Assembly: GCA_050304135.1 (NCBI GenBank)
Contig: JBNLDC010000072.1
Location: 4,570 to 68,569, forward strand
DNA from: JAFGNB01 sp050304135
GTDB lineage: Bacteria; Fibrobacterota; Chitinivibrionia; Chitinivibrionales; Chitinispirillaceae
DNA length: 64,000 nt
Direction of reading: 5' to 3'
A program made the position numbers and the translations under genes. Of this stretch, positions 33,903 through 41,749 are shown piece by piece; positions within the stretch are counted from its first letter, which is position 1, and every line of letters starts with the position of its first letter. Below the pieces are notes generated by a model. The model ran no database searches. It saw only the letters and a program-made list of their open reading frames with translations, and had not been told where the DNA came from.

Positions 33903-34769
33903 ATGAAACACCTTTGCTGTACCGCACTACTGCTCCTGCTGCCGGTGATTCCCCCGATTGCAACCGTATTTGCCGATGAAGTGTACTCCAAAACCGAAGC
34001 GGCTAACCGCCTGTATAAACAGGGCAAATACAAAGAGGCACTCAAGCTGTACGAAGATGCCCTGCTGCTCTCCCCGTCGGAAACCAATCTCAAGATGAAC
34101 AAGGGATCAGCACTTTATCAACTCGGTGATTATGAAGGCGCCGAAAAAAGCTACCAGGGAGCACTCTCCGCCAAAGAGAAAAAAAGCAGAGCGATCGCAC
34201 ATTACAATCTCGGCAACATTCTCTTCAGAAAAGGAGAGAAGATGCAGCAGCAGGGAGACTCCAAGGCACAGGAAGAGTATAAAACAGCACTCGAACATTA
34301 TGTTCAATCCCTGGATCTGCAGCCGTCCGATCACGATGCGAAATGGAATCTCCAGCTTGCACATCAGCGCATTAAACAAATGGAACAACAACAACAACAG
34401 CAGCAGCAGCAGCAGAATAAAGACAACAAGGACAATAAGAAGGACGATAAAAACCAGCAACAACAGCAGAAAAACCAGGATCAGAATCAACAGGAAGATA
34501 ATAAGCAGCAGGACCAGCAGGAGAATCAGGACGAAAAGCAGAACGATCAACAGGACCAGAAAGATCAGCAGCAACAACAGCAGCAGAACGATCAGGATAA
34601 AAAAGAGCAGCAGCCGCAACCGCAGCAGGCGGAAGAAAAGAAGAGTGACGATCAGAAAAAAGAGGAAGCTGCCCGTATTCTTGAACTGTACGCCGATGAT
34701 GCCGACTCTCTGAACAAACCGGTCAAAAAAGGGATTGGACGTCAGCAGCAACCGGAAAAGGACTGGTAA
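33903..34769 (+). CDS. batC: TPR protein BatC with a long Gln/Asp/Lys-rich region
   Basis: A 288-residue BatC. After a signal peptide (to about residue 24), TPR repeats occupy about 28-155 (AANRLYKQGKYKEALKLYEDA, ALYQLGDYEGAEKSYQGAL, HYNLGNILFRKGEK). Residues about 160-255 are a low-complexity region of Gln, Asn, Asp and Lys (CAG/CAA-rich DNA at 34380-34640). The end reads ELYADDADSLNKPVKKG. BatC-type proteins have TPRs in the periplasm and probably contact BatA/BatB. The low-complexity region is unusually long and makes the antisense strand look like a spurious Leu/Val-rich gene. It lies 1 base after the batB frame. Confidence 0.88.
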   Translation: MKHLCCTALLLLLPVIPPIATVFADEVYSKTEAANRLYKQGKYKEALKLYEDALLLSPSETNLKMNKGSALYQLGDYEGAEKSYQGALSAKEKKSRAIAHYNLGNILFRKGEKMQQQGDSKAQEEYKTALEHYVQSLDLQPSDHDAKWNLQLAHQRIKQMEQQQQQQQQQQNKDNKDNKKDDKNQQQQQKNQDQNQQEDNKQQDQQENQDEKQNDQQDQKDQQQQQQQNDQDKKEQQPQPQQAEEKKSDDQKKEEAARILELYADDADSLNKPVKKGIGRQQQPEKDW

Positions 34770-34771
34770 CG

Positions 34772-35557
34772 ATGATCGGAAGAGATATCAGCTTCTCCCC
34801 CTTTGACTGCACCACCGGAGGCGGTCTTGCGCTCCGGGCGGTATTTCACGGAGTTGAACGGAAAAATGCACCCTGTGTCATTTTCTGTCACGGATTCACC
34901 GGACACCGCCTCGGACCGGGATACCTGTTTGTAAAATGTTCACGTGCACTGGCAGAAGCAGGAATCACCTCGGTACGATTTGACTTCCGCGGCTCCGGGG
35001 AGAGTGAAGGCGTCTTCAACGAGATGAACACCGCCACCATGATGGAAGATCTCGCCGCCATCACGAAAAAGGTACGAAACCGGTTTGCTCCTGAACAGAT
35101 ACTACTCTGTGGTCACAGTTTCGGAGGTATGGTCGCCGCACGAAGCGCTCCGGCACTGGGGGCCGACGGTCTTATCCTGATCGCTCCCGTGGGTGATCCA
35201 CAGGGACTCGTCCGGCGCCGGAAAGACCTGCTCGAGGCGGGCCCCAACGCCACCGGTTTTTATGAAAACGGCCCCCACGAAATGAGTCTCACCTTTCTCG
35301 ACAATCTGCAGGGTTTCGATCCGGCAGAAGAATTCGCATCCGGATTCACGGGAGAACTCCTACTGCTGCAGGGGGACAGTGACCTTTCCATTTCAGTTGA
35401 TGAATCCTATCGGTACATTACCGCCGCGCAGCAGGCAAAGATTCCCTGCTCGTACCATGCACTACCCGGAGCCGACCACAATTTCTCCCGGGTTGCCGAT
35501 GTACGAACCGTAGTTACCACTATTGTTTCGTGGACAAAGGAGCTGTCTGTTGAATAA
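34772..35557 (+). CDS. Alpha/beta hydrolase
   Basis: A 261-residue alpha/beta hydrolase. The oxyanion region is FCHGFTGHR, the nucleophile elbow is GHSFGGM (Ser about 119), and the acid and His would be Asp in LQGDSDLSISV and His in LPGADHNFSR. The fold matches esterase or peptide/lipid hydrolases of the BAAT/dienelactone group. It is inserted between batC and batD-batE and overlaps the downstream fusion gene by 8 bases, so it belongs to the operon. A role in the Bat complex is not known; it may remove acyl groups. Confidence 0.88.
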   Translation: MIGRDISFSPFDCTTGGGLALRAVFHGVERKNAPCVIFCHGFTGHRLGPGYLFVKCSRALAEAGITSVRFDFRGSGESEGVFNEMNTATMMEDLAAITKKVRNRFAPEQILLCGHSFGGMVAARSAPALGADGLILIAPVGDPQGLVRRRKDLLEAGPNATGFYENGPHEMSLTFLDNLQGFDPAEEFASGFTGELLLLQGDSDLSISVDESYRYITAAQQAKIPCSYHALPGADHNFSRVADVRTVVTTIVSWTKELSVE

Positions 35558-38135
35558 GCGTCCGGGTTTGATTTTTTTACTGCTCATCCTACCGGGACTG
35601 CTCTTCGCGCAAGTCCGGTTTTCCGTTACCACCGAGCGCACCCGGATAGCCATGGGAGAGCAGATACCGGTTCTGGCGACACTGGTCACCTCCCGACAGC
35701 TTCCCGCCGACATCGGCATACCGGCGGTACCGCCCTCCGACGCCTTTACGCTGCTCAAGACCCATCGACAGCAGTCCTCTTCATCGTCGATACAGATAGT
35801 AAACGGCAAGGCCACGCAGAAGAATGAAATCACCACGACCTTCTACTATTTCATCTCACCGAAAAAAAACGGAAGATTTGTTTTTCCCTCACTGACGATA
35901 ACTCTGGACGGAACCACCTACACAACCGATCCGCTTTCGTTCTCGGTAGCAGATGCACCGGTACAAAATCCCGATATCCGTGCATTTCTCACACTGGGTA
36001 AGAAATCGCTGTATCCCGGTGAACAGGCCCTCCTGACCTTCACCATCGCACAGCGGCAGCAGGCACAGGGAGCTACCGACATCGGCAATGGATTCAACGA
36101 GGCACTAGGCAACATCGATAAGAGTTTCGGGAAAAGCTTCGCACTTACCCGCTTGTTCACCAATCAGGTAGCGCGCGGTTCCGAACGGATCGACGGCGAA
36201 ATGTACAATGTCTATTCACTTAAGTTTCTGCTCTTCCCCCTTGCCACCGGAACCTTCACCATTCCGTCCATCCCGTACGTGTACCAGGAGCTCCACCGCA
36301 ACCGTCGACGTTCGTCGGACCCGTTTTTCGACGATTTTTTCGGTGGCGGTTTCTTCGGCGGCGGAGTACAGTCCGTTCCTAAAACAGTGCTTACCGCACC
36401 CCTGAAAATTAAAATCAAAGAACTGCCACCCGCCCCGGCAGGATTCAACGGCGCAGTGGGAAAGTTCTCGCTCACCGCATCAGCAGATCCGCTTGAGGTT
36501 CCCGCTGGTGAAGCGGTAACCATCAAGGTGCAACTCAGGGGGAATACCCGTCCGGGAAGTATCGGCGACATTACCATTCCCGCCGGTGATGAGTATGAAC
36601 TCTTTACTCCGGAGAAACAGGTGTCCACCGATACCGGCGCAACTGGTATTTCAACACGTAAAACCTATAAATACCTCTGTATTCCTAACAATGAAGGTAC
36701 GCTCACCATCGCCCCTGTCACCTTCACTTATTTTAATCCGGGTTCGGCTTCCTACGAAACAGCAGCCTCCTCACCTCTGACAATAACTGTAACCAAAGGT
36801 AAAGGTGGAAAACGGGAACAGACCCGCTACCTCACGCAAGAGGACATCAGGGAAGTGGGCCGCGACATCCGTTACATCAAGACAAGCGTGAATCTGAAGC
36901 ACCAGACCCGCTACCCCTATCGTGAGCTACTGTTTTTCCTGCTGTTTCCATTGCCGATCATACTTCTGCTGCTTTCAGTTCTCTATCGTTTTCAGTCAAA
37001 ACACCGGGACCGCAACGCGGCAGCAACCATTCGCAACAAGGCACTTGCAGCAGCCTCTAAAGAAGTGGCACACCTGAAAAAACAGGGGGCATCGCTCGCA
37101 CCCGCCGACTTTCTCGGAAAAATCGCCGTAATGATAGAATCGTATATCTCCCGTAAGTTCAGCTTCCCGGCAACGGGACGTACCCTGGATGAACTCAGAG
37201 AGGAATTGCTCGGGCATACAAAAGACGAAAAAACAGTTGCAGAATTGACTGCATTTATTGAACAGCTCGACGGTTACCGTTTCGGTGGAATACCACTCGA
37301 CGATGCATCCAGATCAGCAATACTCGACCGTGCGATCGTCTTTCTCTCCGGCCTGGAAAAAGGGACAAAAAAGGGTAAAAACGGTATGAAAAACGCAGCA
37401 CTCCTCCTTATGGTACTATTTCTTTCCAACGCTGCCAAAAGTGCACCGGTTGAGCACTGGTTTGAAAAGGGGAATCGTGCCTATGCTGACGGCACCTTCG
37501 ATTCAGCTGCCGCATTCTACGAAAAAATTATTGAATCAGGTACCGACAACGCTGCAGTGTATTACAACTACGGCAATGCACTGTTTCGCCTCAAGAAACT
37601 TGGACCGGCACGACTTGCCTACGAAAAAGCATTGCGTCTTGATCCCGATGATCCCGACATCACCGCAAATATCCGTTTTCTGCAGACCAGCATTGTTGAT
37701 CGGGTTCCGGAACCGGAGCGAGGATTTCTGGATACGATTCTATGGAAACTGCATGTCGCTTTTCCTCTCATGGTGCAACTCTGGGTCGCTTTCGGACTTC
37801 TCTGCGGTCTTGCCCTTTTAATTTCTATGAGTTTGTTCGCTCCACACAATATCCGCCTCTGGTTGATCTATCTTTCGGTACTGTTCGGACTTATTTTTAC
37901 CGGCGTCGGCAGTTCCATCGGGGTTAAAATTTATACCTCCGAGAAAGTATCCTTCGCAATCGTTGTTGATTCTGCGGTGGATGCGAAGAACGAACCGAAA
38001 GGTTCCACGATACTCTTTACCGCTCACGAAGGCACAAAATTCCGGATCAGAAAAACCGTCGGTGACTGGTCACTGGTGAGCCTCCCCAACGGGGTCAGCG
38101 GCTGGGTTGAACGGAAATCTCTCGGCGAAATCTGA
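35550..38135 (+). CDS. batD/batE: BatD-BatE fusion protein
   Basis: An 861-residue protein that joins two Bat proteins in one reading frame. Residues 1-about 600 are BatD: a signal peptide (LIFLLLILPGLLFA), beta-sandwich domains (VRFSVTTERTRIAMGEQIPV, YTTDPLSFSVADAPVQN), a Gly/Phe-rich loop (FFDDFFGGGFFGGG), a transmembrane helix near 460-480 and a helical cytoplasmic tail. At residue 613 a second signal-like helix begins (MKNAALLLMVLFLSNAAKS), then TPRs (FEKGNRAYADGTFDSAAAFY), two hydrophobic helices (about 735-805) and a C-terminal SH3-like domain (GTKFRIRKTVGDWSLV), as in BatE. The start is a TTG at 35550 with AAGGAG 7 bases before it. An internal ATG at 37386 could also give BatE alone. 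Confidence 0.82.
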   Translation: MNKRPGLIFLLLILPGLLFAQVRFSVTTERTRIAMGEQIPVLATLVTSRQLPADIGIPAVPPSDAFTLLKTHRQQSSSSSIQIVNGKATQKNEITTTFYYFISPKKNGRFVFPSLTITLDGTTYTTDPLSFSVADAPVQNPDIRAFLTLGKKSLYPGEQALLTFTIAQRQQAQGATDIGNGFNEALGNIDKSFGKSFALTRLFTNQVARGSERIDGEMYNVYSLKFLLFPLATGTFTIPSIPYVYQELHRNRRRSSDPFFDDFFGGGFFGGGVQSVPKTVLTAPLKIKIKELPPAPAGFNGAVGKFSLTASADPLEVPAGEAVTIKVQLRGNTRPGSIGDITIPAGDEYELFTPEKQVSTDTGATGISTRKTYKYLCIPNNEGTLTIAPVTFTYFNPGSASYETAASSPLTITVTKGKGGKREQTRYLTQEDIREVGRDIRYIKTSVNLKHQTRYPYRELLFFLLFPLPIILLLLSVLYRFQSKHRDRNAAATIRNKALAAASKEVAHLKKQGASLAPADFLGKIAVMIESYISRKFSFPATGRTLDELREELLGHTKDEKTVAELTAFIEQLDGYRFGGIPLDDASRSAILDRAIVFLSGLEKGTKKGKNGMKNAALLLMVLFLSNAAKSAPVEHWFEKGNRAYADGTFDSAAAFYEKIIESGTDNAAVYYNYGNALFRLKKLGPARLAYEKALRLDPDDPDITANIRFLQTSIVDRVPEPERGFLDTILWKLHVAFPLMVQLWVAFGLLCGLALLISMSLFAPHNIRLWLIYLSVLFGLIFTGVGSSIGVKIYTSEKVSFAIVVDSAVDAKNEPKGSTILFTAHEGTKFRIRKTVGDWSLVSLPNGVSGWVERKSLGEI

Positions 38136-38271
38136 CCTTCAGCTGATTTACAGTACCCTTCCCTATACGATTTCACACGCAACAGAGCATTTTCTTGCCT
38201 TGCCATCACCGAGATGTTACACTGGAAAAGTAGCTTTTTTTACATGAAACGGCACATTTTCCGGATATCAC

Positions 38272-40173
38272 ATGCATCTGAAAAAAACTCTGGGCTATAT
38301 TTTTACGGTTCTGTTAACCGCCACAGGAATTATTGTTTTTCATCTGCTTCTTTCCAAGGAACCGACCAATACGCTGTCCACACTTCTACTCCCGATGGTA
38401 TTACTTTCCGGACTTATTGTGGCACTTCTCTACCGTTTCATTCTCCACCCCCTCCACCTGATAGAGCATGCGCTTCATCACAAAGATCCATCCGGACTCG
38501 GTGCTCTCAGAACCACCTCCGGAAGATTCGGGCTTCTAGCGGATCTGGTTGCGGAATCATTTCAACAGCGTGAACAACTCCACCAGGAAGTGCTGGTGCG
38601 CAAAAAGACCGAGGCGATGCTTGTACATCAGGAAAAAATGTACCGTGGACTTTTTGAATCTGCCGCGGATGCGCTCTTATGTGTTGACTCAGAAGGTACG
38701 ATACGACTTGCCAACACGGCAAGCCGTGAGTTATTTAAAGTTCCCCCCTCGGCGCAATCATCCTCGCGACAACTTACCGGGCTGTTCGCTAAAGGCGTAC
38801 CGGGAGAAATTACCTCGTACCTCTTATCTCTCGGTGAGACGACCGAACCGATGAAAATGGAGTGCGATCTGCAGCAGTATTCGGGAGAGCGGTTCAACGC
38901 GGAACTTCGGGCGATCCCCCTGCCGATACTTGCCGATGAGCCACTCTGCCTGCTCTATATCACCGACATCACCCAACGAAAAAAAACCGAACTCGAAAAG
39001 CAACGATTGCAGGACCAGTTCGAAGTCGTATACAAAATGGAAGCGATCGGTCAGCTCGCCGGCGGAATAGCTCATGAGTACAACAACATCCTCGGTGCTA
39101 TCGCAGGCTATGCCGATCTGATACGTCAACGATACTCTGCCGATGAGCGGTTGACAAAATATGCGGGGATGATTCTCAACGCCTCGAAACGCGCCTCGGA
39201 ACTTACCCGCAAGCTACTCATCTTCGCACGGAAAAACCGTCTCAATCTTGCTGATTTCAATGTGCACGACGCAATCGAAGAGGCAGTTGACCTTCTCAAT
39301 CATACCGTGGAGAAAACCATCAATATCATCAGGAACGACTCTGCACCCCAAGCCTTCATTTTCGGGGATGTGAGCCAGTTCCAGAATGCGGTAATGAATC
39401 TTGCGCTCAATTCGCGGGATGCAATGCCCGAAGGTGGTACGCTCACCATTGTAACTTCAGTGGCGGATGTCGACCGGGATTTTCATCACCGACGCGATTT
39501 TTCGGTCGCTCCCGGCAAATATGTCGCAATTTCGATCACCGATACCGGATGCGGTATGGAGCCGGATGTGCTGTCACACATATTCGAGCCGTTTTTCACC
39601 ACCAAGGATATCGGGCAGGGCACCGGGCTCGGGCTTGCAAGCGTTTACGGAACCATACGAAGTCATCACGGATTTATCGATGTGAAGAGTAGTCCGGGTG
39701 AAGGAACCACCTTTACCCTTTATTTTCCACTGGTGGAACATGAACCACTTACGACAGCGGGAGCAGTACAACCACATACTGCCGGACGAGGCGCGATTCT
39801 GTTTATTGATGATGAAAGTATTCTTCGCGATGCCGTGCGGGAAATGCTCACCCTGATCGGCTATACCGTCACCACCGGTATCGACGGTGAAGATGCCATC
39901 TCGCTTTTTTCTGCGAATCCCGACCGCTTCGATCTCGTCATTCTCGATATGAAAATGCCCGGTATGAGCGGTGTGGAATGTTTCCGCAAGCTGAAAGCCG
40001 TCAAGCCTGATATCCGGGCGCTTTTGTCAACAGGCTACAGTATCGATGAGGAACGGCAGAGTCTTCTCAACGAGGGATTCACCGGTATCATTCAAAAACC
40101 GTATGTCTCCTCTCAGCTCGCCCAGGCAGTGCAGGCGATACTGCCTCCCGACGCAGGCGAAAAAAAACGGTGA
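38272..40173 (+). CDS. Hybrid histidine kinase with PAS and receiver domains
   Basis: A 633-residue sensory kinase. Two transmembrane helices lie at about 6-26 and 38-58. A PAS domain spans about 120-240 (GLFESAADALLCVDSEGTIR). The HisKA H-box is AGGIAHEYNN (phosphoacceptor His268), the N-box is MNLALNSRDAMPEGG, and the G-boxes are DTGCGMEPDVL and GQGTGLGLAS. A C-terminal receiver domain has acidic Asp513 and Asp514, phosphoacceptor Asp559 (ILDMKMPG) and Lys609 (IQKPY). It is a self-contained hybrid kinase with no adjacent output regulator, so the partner is elsewhere. It follows the Bat operon with a 136-base gap and is transcribed on its own. Confidence 0.95.
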   Translation: MHLKKTLGYIFTVLLTATGIIVFHLLLSKEPTNTLSTLLLPMVLLSGLIVALLYRFILHPLHLIEHALHHKDPSGLGALRTTSGRFGLLADLVAESFQQREQLHQEVLVRKKTEAMLVHQEKMYRGLFESAADALLCVDSEGTIRLANTASRELFKVPPSAQSSSRQLTGLFAKGVPGEITSYLLSLGETTEPMKMECDLQQYSGERFNAELRAIPLPILADEPLCLLYITDITQRKKTELEKQRLQDQFEVVYKMEAIGQLAGGIAHEYNNILGAIAGYADLIRQRYSADERLTKYAGMILNASKRASELTRKLLIFARKNRLNLADFNVHDAIEEAVDLLNHTVEKTINIIRNDSAPQAFIFGDVSQFQNAVMNLALNSRDAMPEGGTLTIVTSVADVDRDFHHRRDFSVAPGKYVAISITDTGCGMEPDVLSHIFEPFFTTKDIGQGTGLGLASVYGTIRSHHGFIDVKSSPGEGTTFTLYFPLVEHEPLTTAGAVQPHTAGRGAILFIDDESILRDAVREMLTLIGYTVTTGIDGEDAISLFSANPDRFDLVILDMKMPGMSGVECFRKLKAVKPDIRALLSTGYSIDEERQSLLNEGFTGIIQKPYVSSQLAQAVQAILPPDAGEKKR

Positions 40174-40220
40174 CGGAACCGCGTTCCGCCACCACATGGA
40201 AAAAGCAGCTAAAGAAACGT

Positions 40221-41258
40221 TTATTTCGTGATCGTTACCGGCTGTGAAGCGGTTATTCCGGTTCCATCAAGCCGGACAATATACTGTCCTGCGGAAACGC
40301 CCTGCATTCCGGCGAAGTTGACAGGAAGGATATTGAGTCCTGCGGCGGCTTTTCCGCTGAACAGATTGCCCACGCGACATCCCGCGACATCAAACAGGTT
40401 GATGGAAACATTCTGCGGCTGTGTAACAGAGTAGGTAATTTGAGACTGATTCACGGAGAGTCCACTGAGCTGTTTTGCCTGACGACCGGCAAACACCACC
40501 GGGACCATCTCGAATCCGAAATCACCGTAGGTAGCACCGGCAAAAGCGATTTCGTAAAGTTTCAAATCAGCATCCTCTCCGTCTTTGACCTGTATTTCGA
40601 TTTTATTGAGCGCCATAGCACCATCGGTGGCCCAAACCAGGTCATTTTCATAGCCATACGACCATTCCGCTGGCTCTATCTGCGCATAGGTAGCGGTGGT
40701 GGTTGCTTTTGCAGCAGTAAGATCAACCTCAAAACCATAAAAACCCCAGTCTTCTCCCGCATCCATGTAGTCTTTGGTGATCAGATTGAACCGCACGGTA
40801 CCGGAACCGCTGGCAGATACACTAATGCCGGTGGCTTTCGTCACATCGATAAACTCTGTCTCAGCGGCAAGATTGAATCCGACAGTCGCATATGGATACT
40901 CATCGGTACTGGTGGAAGTGGTCATGATCACATGCAGAAACCGTTCATCAGGATCGATAGCTGAAGTTATTTTGCTTTTAATTGCGGTGGTATTGTCAAT
41001 TCCACTGATAATACTTGATCCGGCATCAGCTGTTCCGTACCAATACCCCCCACCTGAATATGCTTTCCCTGTACCGTTTTCTATTACCCCTTTGGCTGCC
41101 CCAAAGGCATTCTGATCATCCTTGTCCCCGAAACGATTGGTGAAATCCTCGATCACCGCCGGCAACTGAGCCACCTCTGCCGGCGTGAGGGCCGCAGCGG
41201 CAAAAGAACAGACAACATATCCAAGGCAAAGTACCAGAATACGCGCAGCAGAAAGCAT
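40221..41258 (-). CDS. Secreted CBM11-like protein with C-terminal sorting-like domain
   Basis: A 345-residue exported protein. The signal peptide ends near residue 22 (CSFAAAALT). Residues about 30-245 look like a CBM11/CIA30-type beta-sandwich (PAVIEDFTNRFGDKDDQNAF, GFYGFEVDLTAAKATTTATY, LNKIEIQVKDGEDADLKLYE). The last 80 residues form a small beta-rich domain (INLFDVAGCRVGNLF, GMQGVSAGQYIVRLDGTGI) that resembles the T9SS type A-like C-terminal sorting domain. The region between suggests carbohydrate binding, and no catalytic module was seen. The same sort of ending occurs in the subtilase and xylanase that lie just downstream on the opposite strand. Confidence 0.7.
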   Translation of the reverse strand: MLSAARILVLCLGYVVCSFAAAALTPAEVAQLPAVIEDFTNRFGDKDDQNAFGAAKGVIENGTGKAYSGGGYWYGTADAGSSIISGIDNTTAIKSKITSAIDPDERFLHVIMTTSTSTDEYPYATVGFNLAAETEFIDVTKATGISVSASGSGTVRFNLITKDYMDAGEDWGFYGFEVDLTAAKATTTATYAQIEPAEWSYGYENDLVWATDGAMALNKIEIQVKDGEDADLKLYEIAFAGATYGDFGFEMVPVVFAGRQAKQLSGLSVNQSQITYSVTQPQNVSINLFDVAGCRVGNLFSGKAAAGLNILPVNFAGMQGVSAGQYIVRLDGTGITASQPVTITK

Positions 41259-41749
41259 ATACCTACTCCTTTTTAAAATGGAAAATTGCTTGCTGGTTCA
41301 GGAATCGAATACTGTAATCCTTTGATTCTCAAAAGAAAGCATTCTGATCCGTATTTAAATAATCACTTAAAATACTAAGTACCACCAATATAGCTCGTAA
41401 TAAATGCATGTGCCAACATCTTTGGCAAACTGATACTATAGTGGTAAAATTTTCGGTGAGGGTGCGGAATATCACTATCGATCAGGAATAATGATGAATA
41501 GAGTAACCGAAAATTTAATCGATTAAAATACAAATTGGTGGTATAATAACACTACGACTTCTGTCGAGTGCTCCCGAAAAAAAGCTTCCTATAATAGACA
41601 AGCATGTTTGCAGCAGCAGTAGCTATTTATTTTTACATGGAATTTTACCATTTTGGAGAACATAGTCCCCGTAGTATTCGAACTATTAGGGGTGAAGTGA
41701 AATTTTATTATCTTTTTTTATACCAGCGCGAATCAACAAGAGAGCATAT
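41259..41749. other. AT-rich divergent intergenic region between the CBM-like protein and the subtilase
   Basis: About 490 bases, clearly more AT-rich than the coding DNA. It must contain promoters for both directions. A TATAAT lies at 41542-41547 on the plus strand, about 200 bases before the subtilase start, without a good -35. No gene, tandem repeat or clear hairpin was found. Confidence 0.6.

Noticed and set aside
34380..34640. CAG/CAA-rich stretch considered as a tandem repeat or CRISPR array
   Set aside because: There are no regular spacers or constant-length repeats; it is coding low-complexity sequence in batC.
34107..34751. A 214-codon minus-strand frame rich in Leu, Ile and Val that looks like a membrane protein
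   Set aside because: It is the antisense of the Gln/Asp/Lys-rich region of batC, a known artefact of such DNA.
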